This document shows, one piece after another, positions 36,840 to 48,722 of a stretch of 64,000 bases of DNA. A program made the position numbers and the translations under genes. Source of the DNA: Eustoma russellianum (Eukaryota > Streptophyta > Magnoliopsida > Gentianales > Gentianaceae); assembly GCA_036186865.1 (NCBI GenBank), contig AP025066.1:15730639-15794638 (forward strand), read 5' to 3'. Every line of letters begins with the position of its first letter. The first letter of the stretch is position 1. Below the pieces are notes generated by a model. The model searched no databases and was not told the origin of the DNA. It saw only the letters and a program-made list of their open reading frames with translations.

Positions 36840-37442
36840 TGCAGAAACAAGCTTAGTCGCCGAGCTCAGCTGAGGTACACCGACCTGCACATAGTAGTGA
36901 TTGTGTTGGAAGAAATAAGACAAGTGATCGAAGTAAGTTAGCCGAGATGAGCTGACCTGAACATAGAAGTGGCTGAGCTGAGCAAGAGCGGATGAAGTGA
37001 AGTTGTGATGAACTGACGATGTATTACTGCCGTGCCGAGGCGATCGAGGCGTAGAAATGAAGAATTGATGTGAAGAGGAGCACAGAGCTAAGAGTTGCCG
37101 AGGTGAAGATGGCTAACAAAGCAGAATTGGAATAAAGATGTGTTGAACCGAGGTGACAAGGTGAAGCACAAGTTAGGCAGCAAAGCTAAGGCAGAGATGC
37201 AACACTTAGTCATGTATATATGATAACTTAGGACTTTTATTGTATATATGTCTGAGTTGACCAGGTAACTAATCATTACTTTTATAGCCGTTGATAGTCA
37301 TATCAGGTCACTGTATATAAACAGTAAAACATTGTGGGATAAAAATAGAGCCGCTGATGGCAAAAATGAACTCCTATAAAAGGAGAAACACTTTGTAATC
37401 TCCAATTAACTTGAATGAATTCAAATTCTTTCAATCTCGACA
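36840..37442 (+). repeat. 5' LTR of the chimeric Copia
   Basis: Starts TGCAGAAACAAGC and ends ..TTTCAATCTCGACA. It aligns with 45999-46608. It contains a TATA-like TATAAAAG at 37375-37382, which is changed to TGTAAAAG in the 3' copy. Internal GCCGAG/GAGCTG motifs recur. Confidence 0.83.
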
Positions 37443-37454
37443 TGGTGTCGGAGC
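37443..37454 (+). promoter_or_regulatory. Mutated primer-binding site
   Basis: TGGTGTCGGAGC directly follows the LTR. It differs from the usual TGGTATCAGAGC at two positions, both A-to-G. Confidence 0.65.
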
Positions 37455-37512
37455 AAATCTAATTCATTTCTATCTACTTACTATTCATTCTGTTATTTCA
37501 AAGCTTTTTTAA

Positions 37513-38143
37513 ATGACTACACCATTCAGCTCACTGAATATAAAGAGGCCGCATCCACTTCGGATCAAGTATCAAGAGTGGTCTGTGGTTCTCAACTATA
37601 TAATGATTCCTCCATCGCCATCACCAACCATAAATTAAATGGAGATAACTACCTCTCATGGTCTCAAGAGGTGTAAATGTTTATCATGGGCAAAGGCAAT
37701 GAGGAATACTTGTATGGAACAATCGTTGTTCCATTTGAGAATGATGCAACTTACGGGCTGTGGAGGGCGGAAAAGAGCATGATAATGTCGTGGTTGATAC
37801 GTTCTATGCAACCTTTCTGATAATTTCATGATGTACAATACTGCAGTAAAATCAAGGCTGCAGTAAAAGACATGTATTCAAAACAATGCAACATCTCCGA
37901 GCTCTATGAAATCAAAGCTCATCTTCATGAGCTTAGACAAGGCAATCTTGCAGTGAACAAATATTATATTTTACTGACCAAGGCATAGCTGGAGATTGAT
38001 ACCTTTGAAACGCGTCACTGGTCATGTATCACTGATGCTGGCCTATATAAAGAAATAACATAGTGGAAGAGGGTTTTTCGCTTCCTCACTGGACTAAATC
38101 CTGAATTCGACAGTGCTCAAAGTCGAATTCTCAGCACAAAACC
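37513..38143 (+). pseudogene. Copia gag remnant
   Basis: Degenerate gag of the UBN2/retrotran-gag type. Recognisable blocks across frames are NHKLNGDNYLSWSQEV, MFIMGKGNEEYL, EKSMIMSWLIRSM, VKDMYSKQCNISELYEIKA, LRQGNLAVNKYY and FLTGLNPEFDSAQSRILSTK. Several stops interrupt it. It ends abruptly at 38143 where a gypsy-like LTR begins. It resembles the gag of the older Copia at 48723-54581, not that of the SIRE-like elements. Confidence 0.75.
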
Positions 38144-39721
38144 TGTAGTGCCCCAGCCCGATGCCATCATCGGTACCAGTACACCTGCCATAGTCTACTA
38201 CGAGAACTACGAAGCGTCAAAGCAGATCAAACACACATCATCCATGACGCAAGATAAATCAGCAGAAACGTCAAAAAATTTAAACTTCAATAAATAATGT
38301 CACCAGATGAACTTCAACAGAACGAAATATATGCGAAAACGTCTGATAAATCCTCTAACAACGACAGCAACAAAAAATCTATCGACTAAGAAATTTAGCA
38401 TGGTATTTTCTCCTCATTGTCTATCATCCCAATAGGCCCACTCGCCGTCGTCTTCCACAAATACCACCTCATATTCATGTTCACCTGAAAAGAGATGAAG
38501 TATCTATTCTTAGCGAAAAACATCGCTAGCAAGTAACCCGTCTATACACCTTACGCGAATAACACACAACGAGTCACCGATGTATATACAGAAGCAATGC
38601 CCAAAATAAGATGCTCGGGTTAGCAAATAACACCTTTATAGCGAGTCGTCAAAGCCAAATGAACCACATATTTGGCACACAAAATGAAACCAACACACAT
38701 AGAGCCAAACACACTACATAAACAGAGCACATGCTAATAACGTTTCTTGCATGTCAAATCTTATGCTTCGTGTAACATGATGCATTTATTTCTTTAAAAT
38801 CACTGCTCATTAAACAAAACACATACATATATCTTCTTTCATAAAACATGTCATGCGTGTCATTTCCTAAAGCTTTCACGATTCTTCTTATCTTATATTT
38901 TGCGTAGCAGAACTTTATACCATATGGGTGATCAATCCACAGCAAACAGAATTTTATACCCCATGCTGAAAGGTCCACGGCCCCATAACATAAACTTTAT
39001 ACCCCGCTGTTGATTACAGGTCACGCTTTTATACCCTGCCATTGCAGGCGTGACTTTTATACCCTGCATCAATCAGCAACCCAAACTTGGCGTTTAAAAC
39101 CTTGATCTTTCTTTTCTCATGTGTGTCTTTTCACAAACAAAACTCATGACAATGCAACGTGTTCATGTCGTGATGCCAAATACTCAAGTCATGTCATATA
39201 GAACTCCTAAGCATGTTCACTCACACTTCACGTATCGGTTACTGGTCACAAACCTCAAACGTATCTAAGCATGACTCTTTGGTATCGTTTTCACACCTTC
39301 TCGTAATACAAAATCCTCTTGCGTTCACACTTAGCCTTCTCTCTTTTACACTTAGGGTTACTCATCTTATCGTATGTCGAGCATACTTCTACAATACCTC
39401 TTGAACTCATACACTAGTCCCAATTGTCACACAAAGATCCCTCAAATCACTTGTCGTTCATTCCCTAACCCTCATAAAGATTCAGCTTAAACTTTTGCAA
39501 AGTGGGCACATCGATCGATCGATGTGGTTTTACTGATTGATCGATGTCTAGTCCCTATGACTTCGATCGATCGATGTCTTATTCCTAAGCGATCGATGTC
39601 CTCCAGAAACATTTTGACTTTTCACCCTCAGGACTTCGATCGATCGATATGGTCCATCTGATCGATCGATGTTCAGTTCCTGGACATCGATCGATTGATG
39701 TCCCCCAGTCGATCGACTGAG
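38144..39721 (-). mobile_element. Antisense gypsy-like LTR fragment
   Basis: Begins TGTAGTGCCCCAGCCCG, the reverse complement of a gypsy-type LTR end (..GGGGCACTACA). It includes repeated TTTATACC(C) blocks (38914-39062) and a block (TCTACTACGAGAACTACGAAG) shared with the gypsy-like LTR at 54728-58910. Its other end is cut by the SIRE-like element at 39722. No ORF of note. Confidence 0.4.
39508..39720. repeat. Array of TCGATCGATCGATGT motifs
   Basis: Eight or nine copies of (A)CATCGATCGATCGATGT or shortened forms, spaced about 20-45 bases apart by non-repeated sequence with short GTCCC/GACTTC-like tags. A similar cluster lies in the LTRs at 22880-23072 and 31055-31250. Confidence 0.75.
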
Positions 39722-42700
39722 TGTAGAGAAAAAAGGGTTTGAGTGATTTCAAAATATATGATTTAAATGTGCATAAAAACGAGCATAAGATAAATGTGCA
39801 TGATATATTGCATATTACTTGCCTTATATAGTTCATATATTATGTTGCCGTACTAACGAGCCATGAAGCTTTAAAGCTTACATCATATGACAAACATTTG
39901 TTGTGTTTATACTATTTTTAGGTGCCACCATTAATGAACTAAACTAGTTCATTAAGTGAAGTACTTAGTTAATTAAACTAAGTAGTTCATTAAAGGAAGC
40001 TACATTTGAACAAGGCACAAAGGCACCAAGACTAAGAAAGGAAAGTCTCCTCCTCCTCTTTTCATCAATATACACGCCTACATACATATATAAATATATA
40101 TTTTCAGATTTTTTGAAAAAGGCACATACACATGTATTCCAACGTACTATCGACACGTTAAATATCTTACGTACGTACGTCAACGTCACACCACCATACT
40201 TAACTCATATTTATGAGTATATTCAGGTCTTATATCATATGATATAAGTCATGGTGATGACAAATTAAATACGACACGTTAAAAGGTTCTAAACCGAAAA
40301 TTGTCGTATCGGGCGAATACCGAAACTTTGCCAATGTGTCATGTACTTGCCATAAATAGATGGCCAGCCCATACACTTCAAAAATACTTATTATTTTCAT
40401 GCATATGATGATATTTACAGCCATAAAATCATTCCATGTTGGCACACACAAATCACCCCACATTAAGGCCAAATTGTGGAGATTCCAATTTTAATTTTGT
40501 CACATGTTAATGGCGTCACTTTAGACCAGCCAAGTGCTGAAAATTAAATTTTATATTATATATATTATGTGTAACATAATATATATAACATGTGCAAAAA
40601 TTTGGAATTCAATTAGAGAAAAATCGGGTAATCGATAAACATCGAAAATTCGGTTTTCTACGTGCACAACACATGGAACATTTTTTTTGGCACATCATAC
40701 GACACGTATCTAGACACTTTTTACATATGTCATACATCTTAAAGTGTTTTAGAAAATTAAATTAAGGGCCGATTGGAATATAACATGTGTGTATTATTAA
40801 ATGTGCACTATTTTACAAAGTTTGCAAAAATAAAATTCAGCACATGCATAAACATGTTGTACACGCCCTACAGCTGAGATGGAGCATATGTGGAGCCTTG
40901 TTGGCATATTGATTGGTCAAGAATCAATCATACAATGTTGGTGATTTAAAGAAAGAAGCTACAAAAGGTAATGTTTTAAACTTTATCTCATTTGTAACAC
41001 ATGCTGAAAATTTCAGCATGTGTACTAAAGGGTGGCCGAACTTCCTCTCTAAAATTAGACATATTTTGTGTCTTGAATTATGTAATTGATTGAAGGAGAA
41101 TTGGAAGTAATTTGAATAGAATATGAAGTCATAAATTGTGATATCTTGAATATCACACATGCTGAAAAAATTTCAGCATGTGTATGAATGCATCTAGGCG
41201 AAATAGTGGGCATGTTAGTGTCCAAATTCATTTCCAAAATTGATAAGGATATTGTCTACTAATTGATGATTAATTTTTGGAGAAAAATCAAAGAAAAGTT
41301 GGTAGTAATTTGAAATGGAGCATCATGTATCACATGCTGAAATTTCAGCATGACAACTACTCATTATGGCCGATTTTATCACCTTATTTGGAGAAATTTT
41401 ATCTTGATTGATTTGGATGATAATCTTATGAGTTATGGCAATTATTTTATGATGATTTTGGCACATATTTTTAGTGGAATTTTTAGATTTTCCAAGTCAT
41501 CAAATGGTGACAACATTCAACCAATCAATAAGTGCCAAGTAAGCAAAAGTTAAATGATCATCCAATGAGAAGGTGCCAAGTAAGCAAGATCATGTCACAA
41601 TAATGCCACATTCTCCCAAGGACTTAGAAGACAATTTTCAAGAGAGAGAGAGAACTAAGGGGGACGGCATAGTGGATAAATGGAAAGGAGAAGAGCAAAA
41701 CAAAAGACAAGAACAAGCATTACATTCTTGTGATCAAAAACGCCAACACCTCTCTTCTTCTACACTCTCTTTCTTTCTTCTTCTTGAAAGCCTATTGTAC
41801 TTACATTCATATTCTTGAATAGGCTTATCTTAGACCACCAGACATTCTATATCTTTGTAAAAGATTGATCAAGGTGTGATCAATCTTAATTCTTGCAAGG
41901 TGGTGGTGTTCGTGCATAATTGTATTCATCATACAAGGTTTGTAAAGGGTTGGAGTTGGTGTGTAACTCCATCAACCCTGTGGTAAGGTGTATTTGTATT
42001 GTGTGACTAGTGTGAACCGAGGATGGTGTTCCTCGAAGATTGGAGTAGGTTGTTTATAACCGAACCAGTATAAAATTCTCGGTGTCATTTACTTTCAGCA
42101 CTTATACTCTGTTTCAGCACTGTTTACTCTTTTTGATTATGTTCGTAAAAATAGTAAACGTTTTTCAAAAATTACGAAACTTTCCAGGAACATAGACACA
42201 CGTCTTAGGGTTAATTTGGCACAAGTTTCAACCCTTTTGGATAAGTATAAGTCAATCAAACATCCAAAGTTCTGAGACTAGTGCAGTCTGATTTTCAGGC
42301 TTGCAAAGGTTGAGACTTTGAGTGTATTTGACTAACTTCCCGAAAGAATTTTTCAAAACTGTTTCAACCCATTTAAATAAAACATATAAGGGGTTAGTGG
42401 TTAAAATTTCAGAGCAATTGGAGTTAAGTACAAATAGGAATAAAATTTTCAAAACAGTCTACCGTTTCTGGCATATTCGCGCAATCTGACCACCAACGAT
42501 TTTTGAAGCGGTTAAAGGTTGAATTTAAATCTGAAATTTTTAGGAGACACTCATAACATCTGAGTCTAAGTTCTCTCAAAATTTCAGAATTTTTGAAGAC
42601 CTACAACCTAGTTTTAAAAACATTTTAAAACTGGTCCTGAAAACAGAATCTGTTTTCCGAAGTTGAGTTCTTGGGTCAAAACACTTTTAAAAACCACACT

Positions 42701-42752
42701 TTCCGCACCAACTATTCAACCCCCCTTCTAGTGGTGCCTTGCAGATCCTTCA
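39722..42752 (+). repeat. 5' LTR of the truncated SIRE-like Copia
   Basis: TGTAGAGAAAAAAGGG to CAGATCCTTCA, 3031 bases, homologous throughout to the LTR at 12411-15467. It keeps the palindrome at 40229-40248 and three CATGCTGAA/TTCAGCATG hairpins near 40999, 41158 and 41334. Confidence 0.87.
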
Positions 42753-42754
42753 AG

Positions 42755-42766
42755 TGGTATCAGAGC
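42755..42766 (+). promoter_or_regulatory. Primer-binding site (initiator Met tRNA)
   Basis: TGGTATCAGAGC two bases after the LTR end. Confidence 0.87.
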
Positions 42767-42806
42767 GTAAGAACACTCACTACAAAGGATCCAACGATTC
42801 AGTGAG

Positions 42807-44434
42807 ATGGCAACCACAAATCTCAAAACCGAACAAGAAGGTATGTCGAGCCAAATGCCTCCTCTTTTTGACGGTGAGTCGTTTATTCAAGGCAAACTAA
42901 GAATGAAGCTTTTTCTTATGGCAATAGATATTGATCTTTGGTCGATTATAGAAGATGGTCCTTTTGTTCCATCTAAGTTATCCACCGTAGACAGAGTCAC
43001 ACTAGAAGTTGTTAAACCTAGACAAGAATATACAAGTGATGATAAAAAGAAACTTAGCATGAATGCTATGACTATGCAATTGCTCTTAAATGGATTAAGT
43101 AAGACTGAGTCTAGTATGTCTTAAACTGCTCTAGTGCACAAGAAATGTGGAGGATACTCGAAATGAAACACAAAGGCACGAGTCAAGCAAAAGAGTCATA
43201 GATAAGCATGCTTATGTCCACACTTGAGTCGTTTAAACTATTGCCAAATGAATCTATTGTTGATATGGATCTTCGTTTGACTAACATCTACAATTCTCTT
43301 GAGTCTCTTGGTAAAGCTTTTACCATGCAGGAAAAAGTACAAAAAGTCTTGCGAAGCCTTCCATCAGAGTGGGACCCTAAAGTAACCGCAATAGAAGAAA
43401 GCAAAGAAACGAATTCAATAAAGATGGAAGAGTTAATTGGATCATTTAAGGTGTATGAAAATAAACTCACCATACGGAAATCGAAATCATCTAAACAAGG
43501 TAAAGCTATTGCTTTTAAATCAAATGAATACGTCTCTACTTCTTCTGATCACGTAGATGTTAGTGATTCTGAATCGGATAACGATGACCTAATTCTATTG
43601 GCTAAAGGTTTAAGAAAATTTATGAGAAGGTCATTTAGAAACAAAAATAAGGGCACTACGACTAAAAGAAATAAGAACAAGACAAATGATAAAGATGTTA
43701 AATGTTATGAATGTGGCAAACTTGGACATTTATCATATGACTGCCCCAATAAAGAAAAGCAAACAAATAAATATCCTGACAAGGAACGGAACAAGAATAG
43801 ACTCGTCTCAGAACCCAAGCAAAGGAAATGTGCTCTAAAAGCCTCTACTTGGAATGATACATCGGATTCCGAGACCGAAACCGAAGAAGAGACTGCACAA
43901 GTATGCTTTGTCTCCAAAGCATCTAATGAGGTATCATCTGATTCTGATTCTGACTCTGAGCCTTCTTATGATGATCTTTTTAGTCAGTATTTAGAATTGC
44001 ATAAATTCACTAAGACTCTCGCTAAGGAAAAGAAGCGATTAATTGAAGACAAGAAACTGTTAGAATCTTCTAACGAGAATCTTGTCGCTCAATTAAACGA
44101 TTCAAAGAAAGAGTTATCATGCATCATTACTACATTAAAAACAGAGATTTCATCATTAACCACTCAAAATAACGAAATGAAATTCGAGATTTCAAGTTTG
44201 AAATCAAGGAATATAGACTTAGAGAAAATGATGAAACAATTTGATACGGGATCTAACATGCTGCATCGTATTATCTTATCACAAAAGCATGATAGTGATA
44301 AAACGGGTTTGGGATACATTGATACTAATGAAGTATCCACCAAACCAACTAAGTTTGTTGTGTATAAGAAAGTAGACACCTCAAAGCCACAACGACGTAC
44401 CGAAAGGTACTTTTACCAAGAGGTGATTAACTAA
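42807..44434 (+). pseudogene. Copia gag with a frameshift and a stop
   Basis: ATG at 42807 (MATTNLKTEQEGMSSQ). The frame reads PPLFDGESFIQ and SDDKKKLSMNAMTM, and breaks near 43112 by loss of one base. A TAG near 43198 follows, then 408 open codons to 44434: NMLMST-type gag core, EKVQKVLRSLPSEWDPKVTA, CCHC knuckle CYECGKLGHLSYDCP (near 43702), an acidic tract and a Lys/Glu/Leu coiled coil. The tail is shorter than in the gag-only element: most of the His/Tyr/Ser-rich region is missing. In the conserved Trp position after FIQ it has GGC (Gly). Confidence 0.82.
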
Positions 44435-44481
44435 CTCGCAAGGACCCAAAGTTAAAAGGGTACCTAAATCATTTTTGCACA

Positions 44482-45903
44482 TTGCAGGGAGCCCACACAT
44501 CAAAAGATACAACTATAAAGTGGTTCCTTGACAGTGGCTGCTCGAGGCACATGACGGGTGACCCGAGCTTGTTCACAAAATTAAAGAAGGTCACAAAAGG
44601 CGGATCCATGACCTTTGGAGACAACAACGAAGGCAAGATCATCGGAAAAGGTACGGTAGGAAATCCAAGCACTCTTCAAATCTCCAACGTCTATTTGGTA
44701 AGCAACTTATCTTACAATCTTCTTAACATTTCTCAATTTATTGACAATGGCTTTGATGTATGTTTCACTCACCCTTATTGCAATATAATAAATAAAAATG
44801 GAGAAACCGTCTTAAAAGGAAAACGAGAAGGTAACATCTTTACGCTTTCTATGGATGATATGGTAGACGCTAAAGTTAAGTGCTTTATGTCAAACGAACC
44901 TAATGTAAATTTATGGCATAGACGGTTAGGACACATTGGTATTTCCACACTAGAAAAACTCCAACAAAAGAACCTAGTACGAGGATTGCCTACACTTAAT
45001 TTAGACAACTTTCAGTTGTGTGAATCTTGCATAAAAGGCAAACAAACACGTGAGTCACTTAAGGCTAAGAATGAAATAAGCACGACTAGAGTCTTAGAAC
45101 TATTACACCTTGATTTGTTTGGTCCTAGTCGCACTACAAGCATTGGTGGGCGCCACTATGCACGCATGATTGTTGATGATTTTTCTCGTTATACTTGGAC
45201 TTTATTTCTTGCACATAAGGATGATAGTGCCATTGAAATTGCGAAATTAATCAAACAACTTGAAAATCAATACGGTGTAAATGTGAAAAAGATAATAAGC
45301 GATAGAGGCGGTGAATTTAAAAACAAGGATATGATTTCATTTGCGAAGAAAAAGGAATCAAGTATGAATTTTCGCCACCTAGAACTCCATAATTAAATGG
45401 AGTAGTAGAAAGAAAGAATCGAACATTACAAGAAATCGCTAGGACTATTTATGCGGAAATAAATTGCCTAGATTTCTGTGGGCGGAAGCCGTAAATTGTG
45501 CATGCTACATAGTAAATCGCCTATCCATTAGAAAGAAAATAAACAAGACACCTTATGAGATTTTAAATGATCGCATGCCTAAGATTGACTATTTTCGTGT
45601 GTTTGGATGCAAATGTTTTGTTTTGAATACAAAAGATAATTTAGATAAATTTGAATCCAAATCAATTGAGTGTATTTTTGTTGGATATTCTATAAATTCA
45701 AAGGCATATAGATGTTATGATCCTCTCACTAGACAAATCATAGAATCTATTCATGTGAAGTTCAATGAATTTGGTGAGATTGATAAAGATAAAGAATATG
45801 ATGATGATTCTGAATTGAAACCTGTGATGAATGAAGATGATGGTACATTTCATATGCATGACATGAATGATACACTAGAAATGCATGATCACTTAGAAGT
45901 GCA
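44482..45903 (+). pseudogene. Copia protease and integrase, broken
   Basis: 304 open codons from 44482: protease WFLDSGCSRHMTGDPSLF, NLSYNLLNISQF, integrase zinc finger (HRRLGH near 44919, CESCIKGKQ near 45019) and core (LDLFGPS, VDDFSRYTW, SDRGGEFKN). A frame slip near 45345 is followed by a TAA at 45390-45392, where relatives have Gln CAA. Another one-base loss near 45446 precedes the integrase C-terminus (FLWAEAVNCACYIVNRLS, VFGCKCFVLNTKDN) from 45464. The frame then runs without a stop across the junction near 45903 into the RNase H tail of the outer Copia. Confidence 0.82.
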
Positions 45904-45985
45904 TGACCTTTTAACAAAGCCTGTTTCAACAAGTGTATTCCAGTACTTAGCATCCAAGCTTGGTTACTTAAATATATATAAATAA
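45904..45985 (+). pseudogene. RNase H tail of the outer (chimeric) Copia
   Basis: DLLTKPVSTSVFQYLASKLG and a short tail to TAA at 45985 match the end of Copia RNase H, which normally lies just before the polypurine tract. A purine run (ATTGAGAGAGTG) and the 3' LTR follow. It belongs with the gag at 37513, and is joined in frame to the foreign integrase. Confidence 0.72.
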
Positions 45986-45998
45986 GATTGAGAGAGTG

Positions 45999-46608
45999 TG
46001 TAGAAACAAGCTCAGCCGAGGTGTGTTGAGCTCAGCCGAGATGCGTCGACCTAAACATAGTAGTGGCTATGCTGGAGGAAATAAGATAATTGGTCGAAGC
46101 AAGTCACCTGAGGTGAGCTAACTTGAATATAGAAGTGGCCAAGCTGAGCAAGAGTGGACGAAGAGAAGCTGTGCTCAACTGACGAAGTATTATTGTTGTG
46201 CCGAGGTGATCAAGGCATAAAAAGGAAGAATTGAGGTGAAGAGGAGCACGGAGCTACGAGTAACCGAGGTGAAGACGGCTAACAAAGCAGAGTTAGAATA
46301 AAGATGTGCTCAATAAAGGTGACGAGATGAAACACAAGTTAGGCAGCAAAGCTAAGGCCGAGCTGCAACACTTAGTCGTGTATATATGATAACTTAGGAC
46401 TTTTACTATACATATATCCGAGCTGATTAAGTAACTAGACTTTACCTTTATAGCCGTTGGTAGTCATATTAGGTCACTATAAATAAACAGTAAAACACTG
46501 TAGGATATAAATAGAGCTGTTGATAGCAAAAATAAACTCTTGTAAAAGGAGAAACACTTCGTAGTCTTCAATTAACTTGAATGAATTCAAATTCTTTCAA
46601 TCTCCACA
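45999..46608 (+). repeat. 3' LTR of the chimeric Copia
   Basis: TGTAGAAACAAGCTC to TTTCAATCTCCACA, 610 bases, then CAAGG. It is clearly diverged from the 5' LTR (many substitutions), so this insertion is older than the Copia at 22773. Confidence 0.83.
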
Positions 46609-46914
46609 CAAGGGAGAGTTTCTACAGTACCATTTGAAAGCATTCTCACGAGAACAAGAAGGAGCAACATTATTCGAAGGATCGTACTCTCAAATATATT
46701 CCATGTTGATAATTCTATAGAACATGCTATTCAGTAATAAGGGGGAAAAAAATAAAATTATGTCCGCTAAAAAGCATGTTGTATTAAGTGTAATCTATAC
46801 ATTCATGCATTTTAACACATCCTCTCACACGTGGGATCCATACAAATTTATCAATTAGCCTACACTCAACTATCTTTGCTCCCCAAAGAAACAGGGCAAC
46901 AAGTAACAACATAC

Positions 46915-47224
46915 CGGTATTTTACTAACAGGGCAGCAGTGAGTTTCAGACCCATGATCTCTTGCCTGTTACTGTATAAATTATAACATCAACTAAAAGG
47001 TGAAGTTGTTCAGCAGAAGGGTAATTTATACATCTTACATGGGTCATGTAAAATGTAGCAGTTGATCGACACAGTTTGACACAATTTTCATTATGGGTTA
47101 TCGAGAAACAATATCTATGTGTTTCTAACACATGGGTACATATGGTTGCGTACATTCGACCCTCCATTACTTCGCCATAGGCGGGAGCCTCTAAGTTATG
47201 GGGTAATGTTGTTGTTGTTGACAT
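46915..47224 (+). mobile_element. TS-like SINE, plus strand
   Basis: Box-B-like GAGTTTCAGACCC near 46940, a body shared with the minus-strand copy at 34868-35100, and a tail GTTGTTGTTGTTG ending at 47220. The head, body and TTG tail fit TS SINEs, transcribed by RNA polymerase III and mobilised by LINEs. No clear target duplication was found. Confidence 0.55.
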
Positions 47225-47771
47225 GCTTTACCATTTACAAGTATGGACCAAGATCATCCTTCTAAACCATACCACAACTGCTTTAGTCTAGACATTTAGG
47301 TCACTGGACAACTAGTGTTTTAAAGTATGAATAATTCCGAAATGACAAAGATTTTCATGCCTAAGTACGGAGCAGACTATCAGTTATACTCATTCAAATT
47401 CCACCATTCCACCAGGGCATATTAGTTACTTCGAGTTCATATATTCTAGCACAATCAAGTAGAGATTTATTTGAAGCTACATTATCCACCAACATTTGAT
47501 AAGAATACCATAAATCTTTTTTTTTTTTTTTTGTTATCTAGTATTCAAGACAGGCAACGGTATGTTATCAGTGAACAGCATCTTATAATTTTCAGTTTCC
47601 CTCCTCAAAACATTGGTTTCTTGGGAGTTACGTGGGTATCTGTGGCATAGAAGTTTCCCTTCCATCAGTATTTAATAGTAAATCCAGTTTCTATTTTGAA
47701 ACCAAGGCTTCATACTGTCCCCCTTTTCCCTCATCAGTTTGGTATCTGGGATAAGGAGATCAAAATGTTTT

Positions 47772-48080
47772 GTCTTTAGACATCACTAAGGGGTGGCATA
47801 GCAGGAGAGTTGATAAAAGCTATGTTGGAAAAATCTTCTGGAATAGATTTTGAGATCAACTTGTAGCATATTGCAAACTATTTTCGTCTTGATTTTGTGA
47901 AGCCAGATGAGGCAAAGGAGCAAGAGACAAGTGGCCTTGAAACTACAAGCAGTTTTCCTCTTGACCAATACTTCTAATCGGCTACACAAGACATATATAC
48001 AGGAGCATCAGAGAACTGTCCAGCAAAAAAGAGCTGAAGAGTTTATATGAGCAACCAGTTAATCAACAATGGCAACTCAT
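47772..48080 (+). pseudogene. Unidentified degenerate coding fragment
   Basis: One plus-strand frame reads protein-like for about 100 codons: GIAGELIKAMLEKSSGIDFE, IANYFRLDFVKPDEAKEQ, TSSFPLDQYF, DIYTGASENCPAKK, NGNSCLIPTRW. It is broken by TAG, TAA and TGA, the first plausibly from CAG. Composition is unlike the surrounding AT-rich DNA and unlike the Copia genes nearby. I do not recognise the family. It could be a gene piece brought in by a transposon, or a decayed exon. Confidence 0.35.
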
Positions 48081-48722
48081 GCCTTATACCCACTAGGTGG
48101 GTGGCTATATAGGTCATTTGTTTCTTCTGCTCTATATCAAAGACATCCATCTTGCCCAATACCCAAGGATGCCACATCTTTTTAACTGGTGCACTGCAAG
48201 TTCTATTTTAATATTTCTCTTTATCATTTATCAAAATTCTGCTATTGAACTTTGTTGCCCTGCTTTATAATGCCTAACAGGTGCATCTGAAGGCGACCTC
48301 TATAACTGCCATACCATTGCCAATACGACTCAATCATTTCTATCTAAACATTAGGGGCAACTCCAACTCTCTTCCTAAAACATTTGTCTCTTCAGGCTTC
48401 CTCCAAATTACTCTGGACTACCCTTTCCATCAGTATTTAGAAATCGTTCCATGTCTTTATCTTGAGATCAAGACTCCACAATAAACCTTTGTTTTTTGCA
48501 CCAGAATGCCTTCTTAGAAAAATTTGACTTCCTTACTAGAGCAACTACTTAGGAAAGATACCAATTTTCTTCATAAAATTTGGGATAAATATTGCATAGT
48601 TATTCATTTTCTTCCCTGTTGAAAACGTTAAAATGAAATCAATGTCTTTCAAATTTCATTTGGTGCCATCTGGTCATTACTTGACAGCATTCATGTTTTA
48701 AGGAGTTTATTGAGTATGATAG

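Larger units (their letters stand above)
39722..45903 (+). mobile_element. SIRE-like Copia, truncated at its 3' end
   Basis: 5' LTR, primer site, gag, protease, integrase and the beginning of the integrase-RT linker, closest to the gag-only element at 12411. The 5' flank is CTGAG. There is no RT, RNase H or 3' LTR: near 45903 the sequence switches to the RNase H tail of the surrounding Copia. The gag-pol unit shows what the gag-only element has lost. Confidence 0.85.
36840..46608 (+). mobile_element. Copia retrotransposon with a replaced interior
   Basis: Perfect 5-bp duplications CAAGG (36835-36839 and 46609-46613) flank LTRs of 603 bases (36840-37442) and 610 bases (45999-46608). The interior starts with its own primer-like site and gag, but after 38143 holds an antisense gypsy-like LTR piece and a truncated SIRE-like element. 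Only the last 80 or so bases of its RNase H remain before the 3' LTR. It lies in the VPS54-like intron, 29 bases from the exon C acceptor. The original middle was lost by a large deletion after those nested insertions. Confidence 0.83.
46614..48722 (-). other. Intron sequence between VPS54-like exons B and C
   Basis: Mostly non-repetitive AT-rich DNA between two Copia insertions. It contains a TS-like SINE (46915-47224), a T-rich run at 47517-47532 and a degenerate coding-like stretch (47772-48080). Segments near 47660-47700 and 48420-48475 (TTTCC.TCAGTATTTA) look like diverged copies of each other. No intact gene is visible. Confidence 0.5.

Noticed and set aside
39508..39720. Possible CRISPR-like array
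   Set aside because: Motif copies are irregular and palindromic, spacing varies, and the context is a plant nuclear retroelement.
46614..46839. Minus-strand frame reading into exon C (..CRNSPCVTLVDDF..) as a different gene
   Set aside because: It is not in the VPS54 frame, and crosses the acceptor TTTTAG and the Copia target site; the splice-phase fit with exon B explains exon C better.
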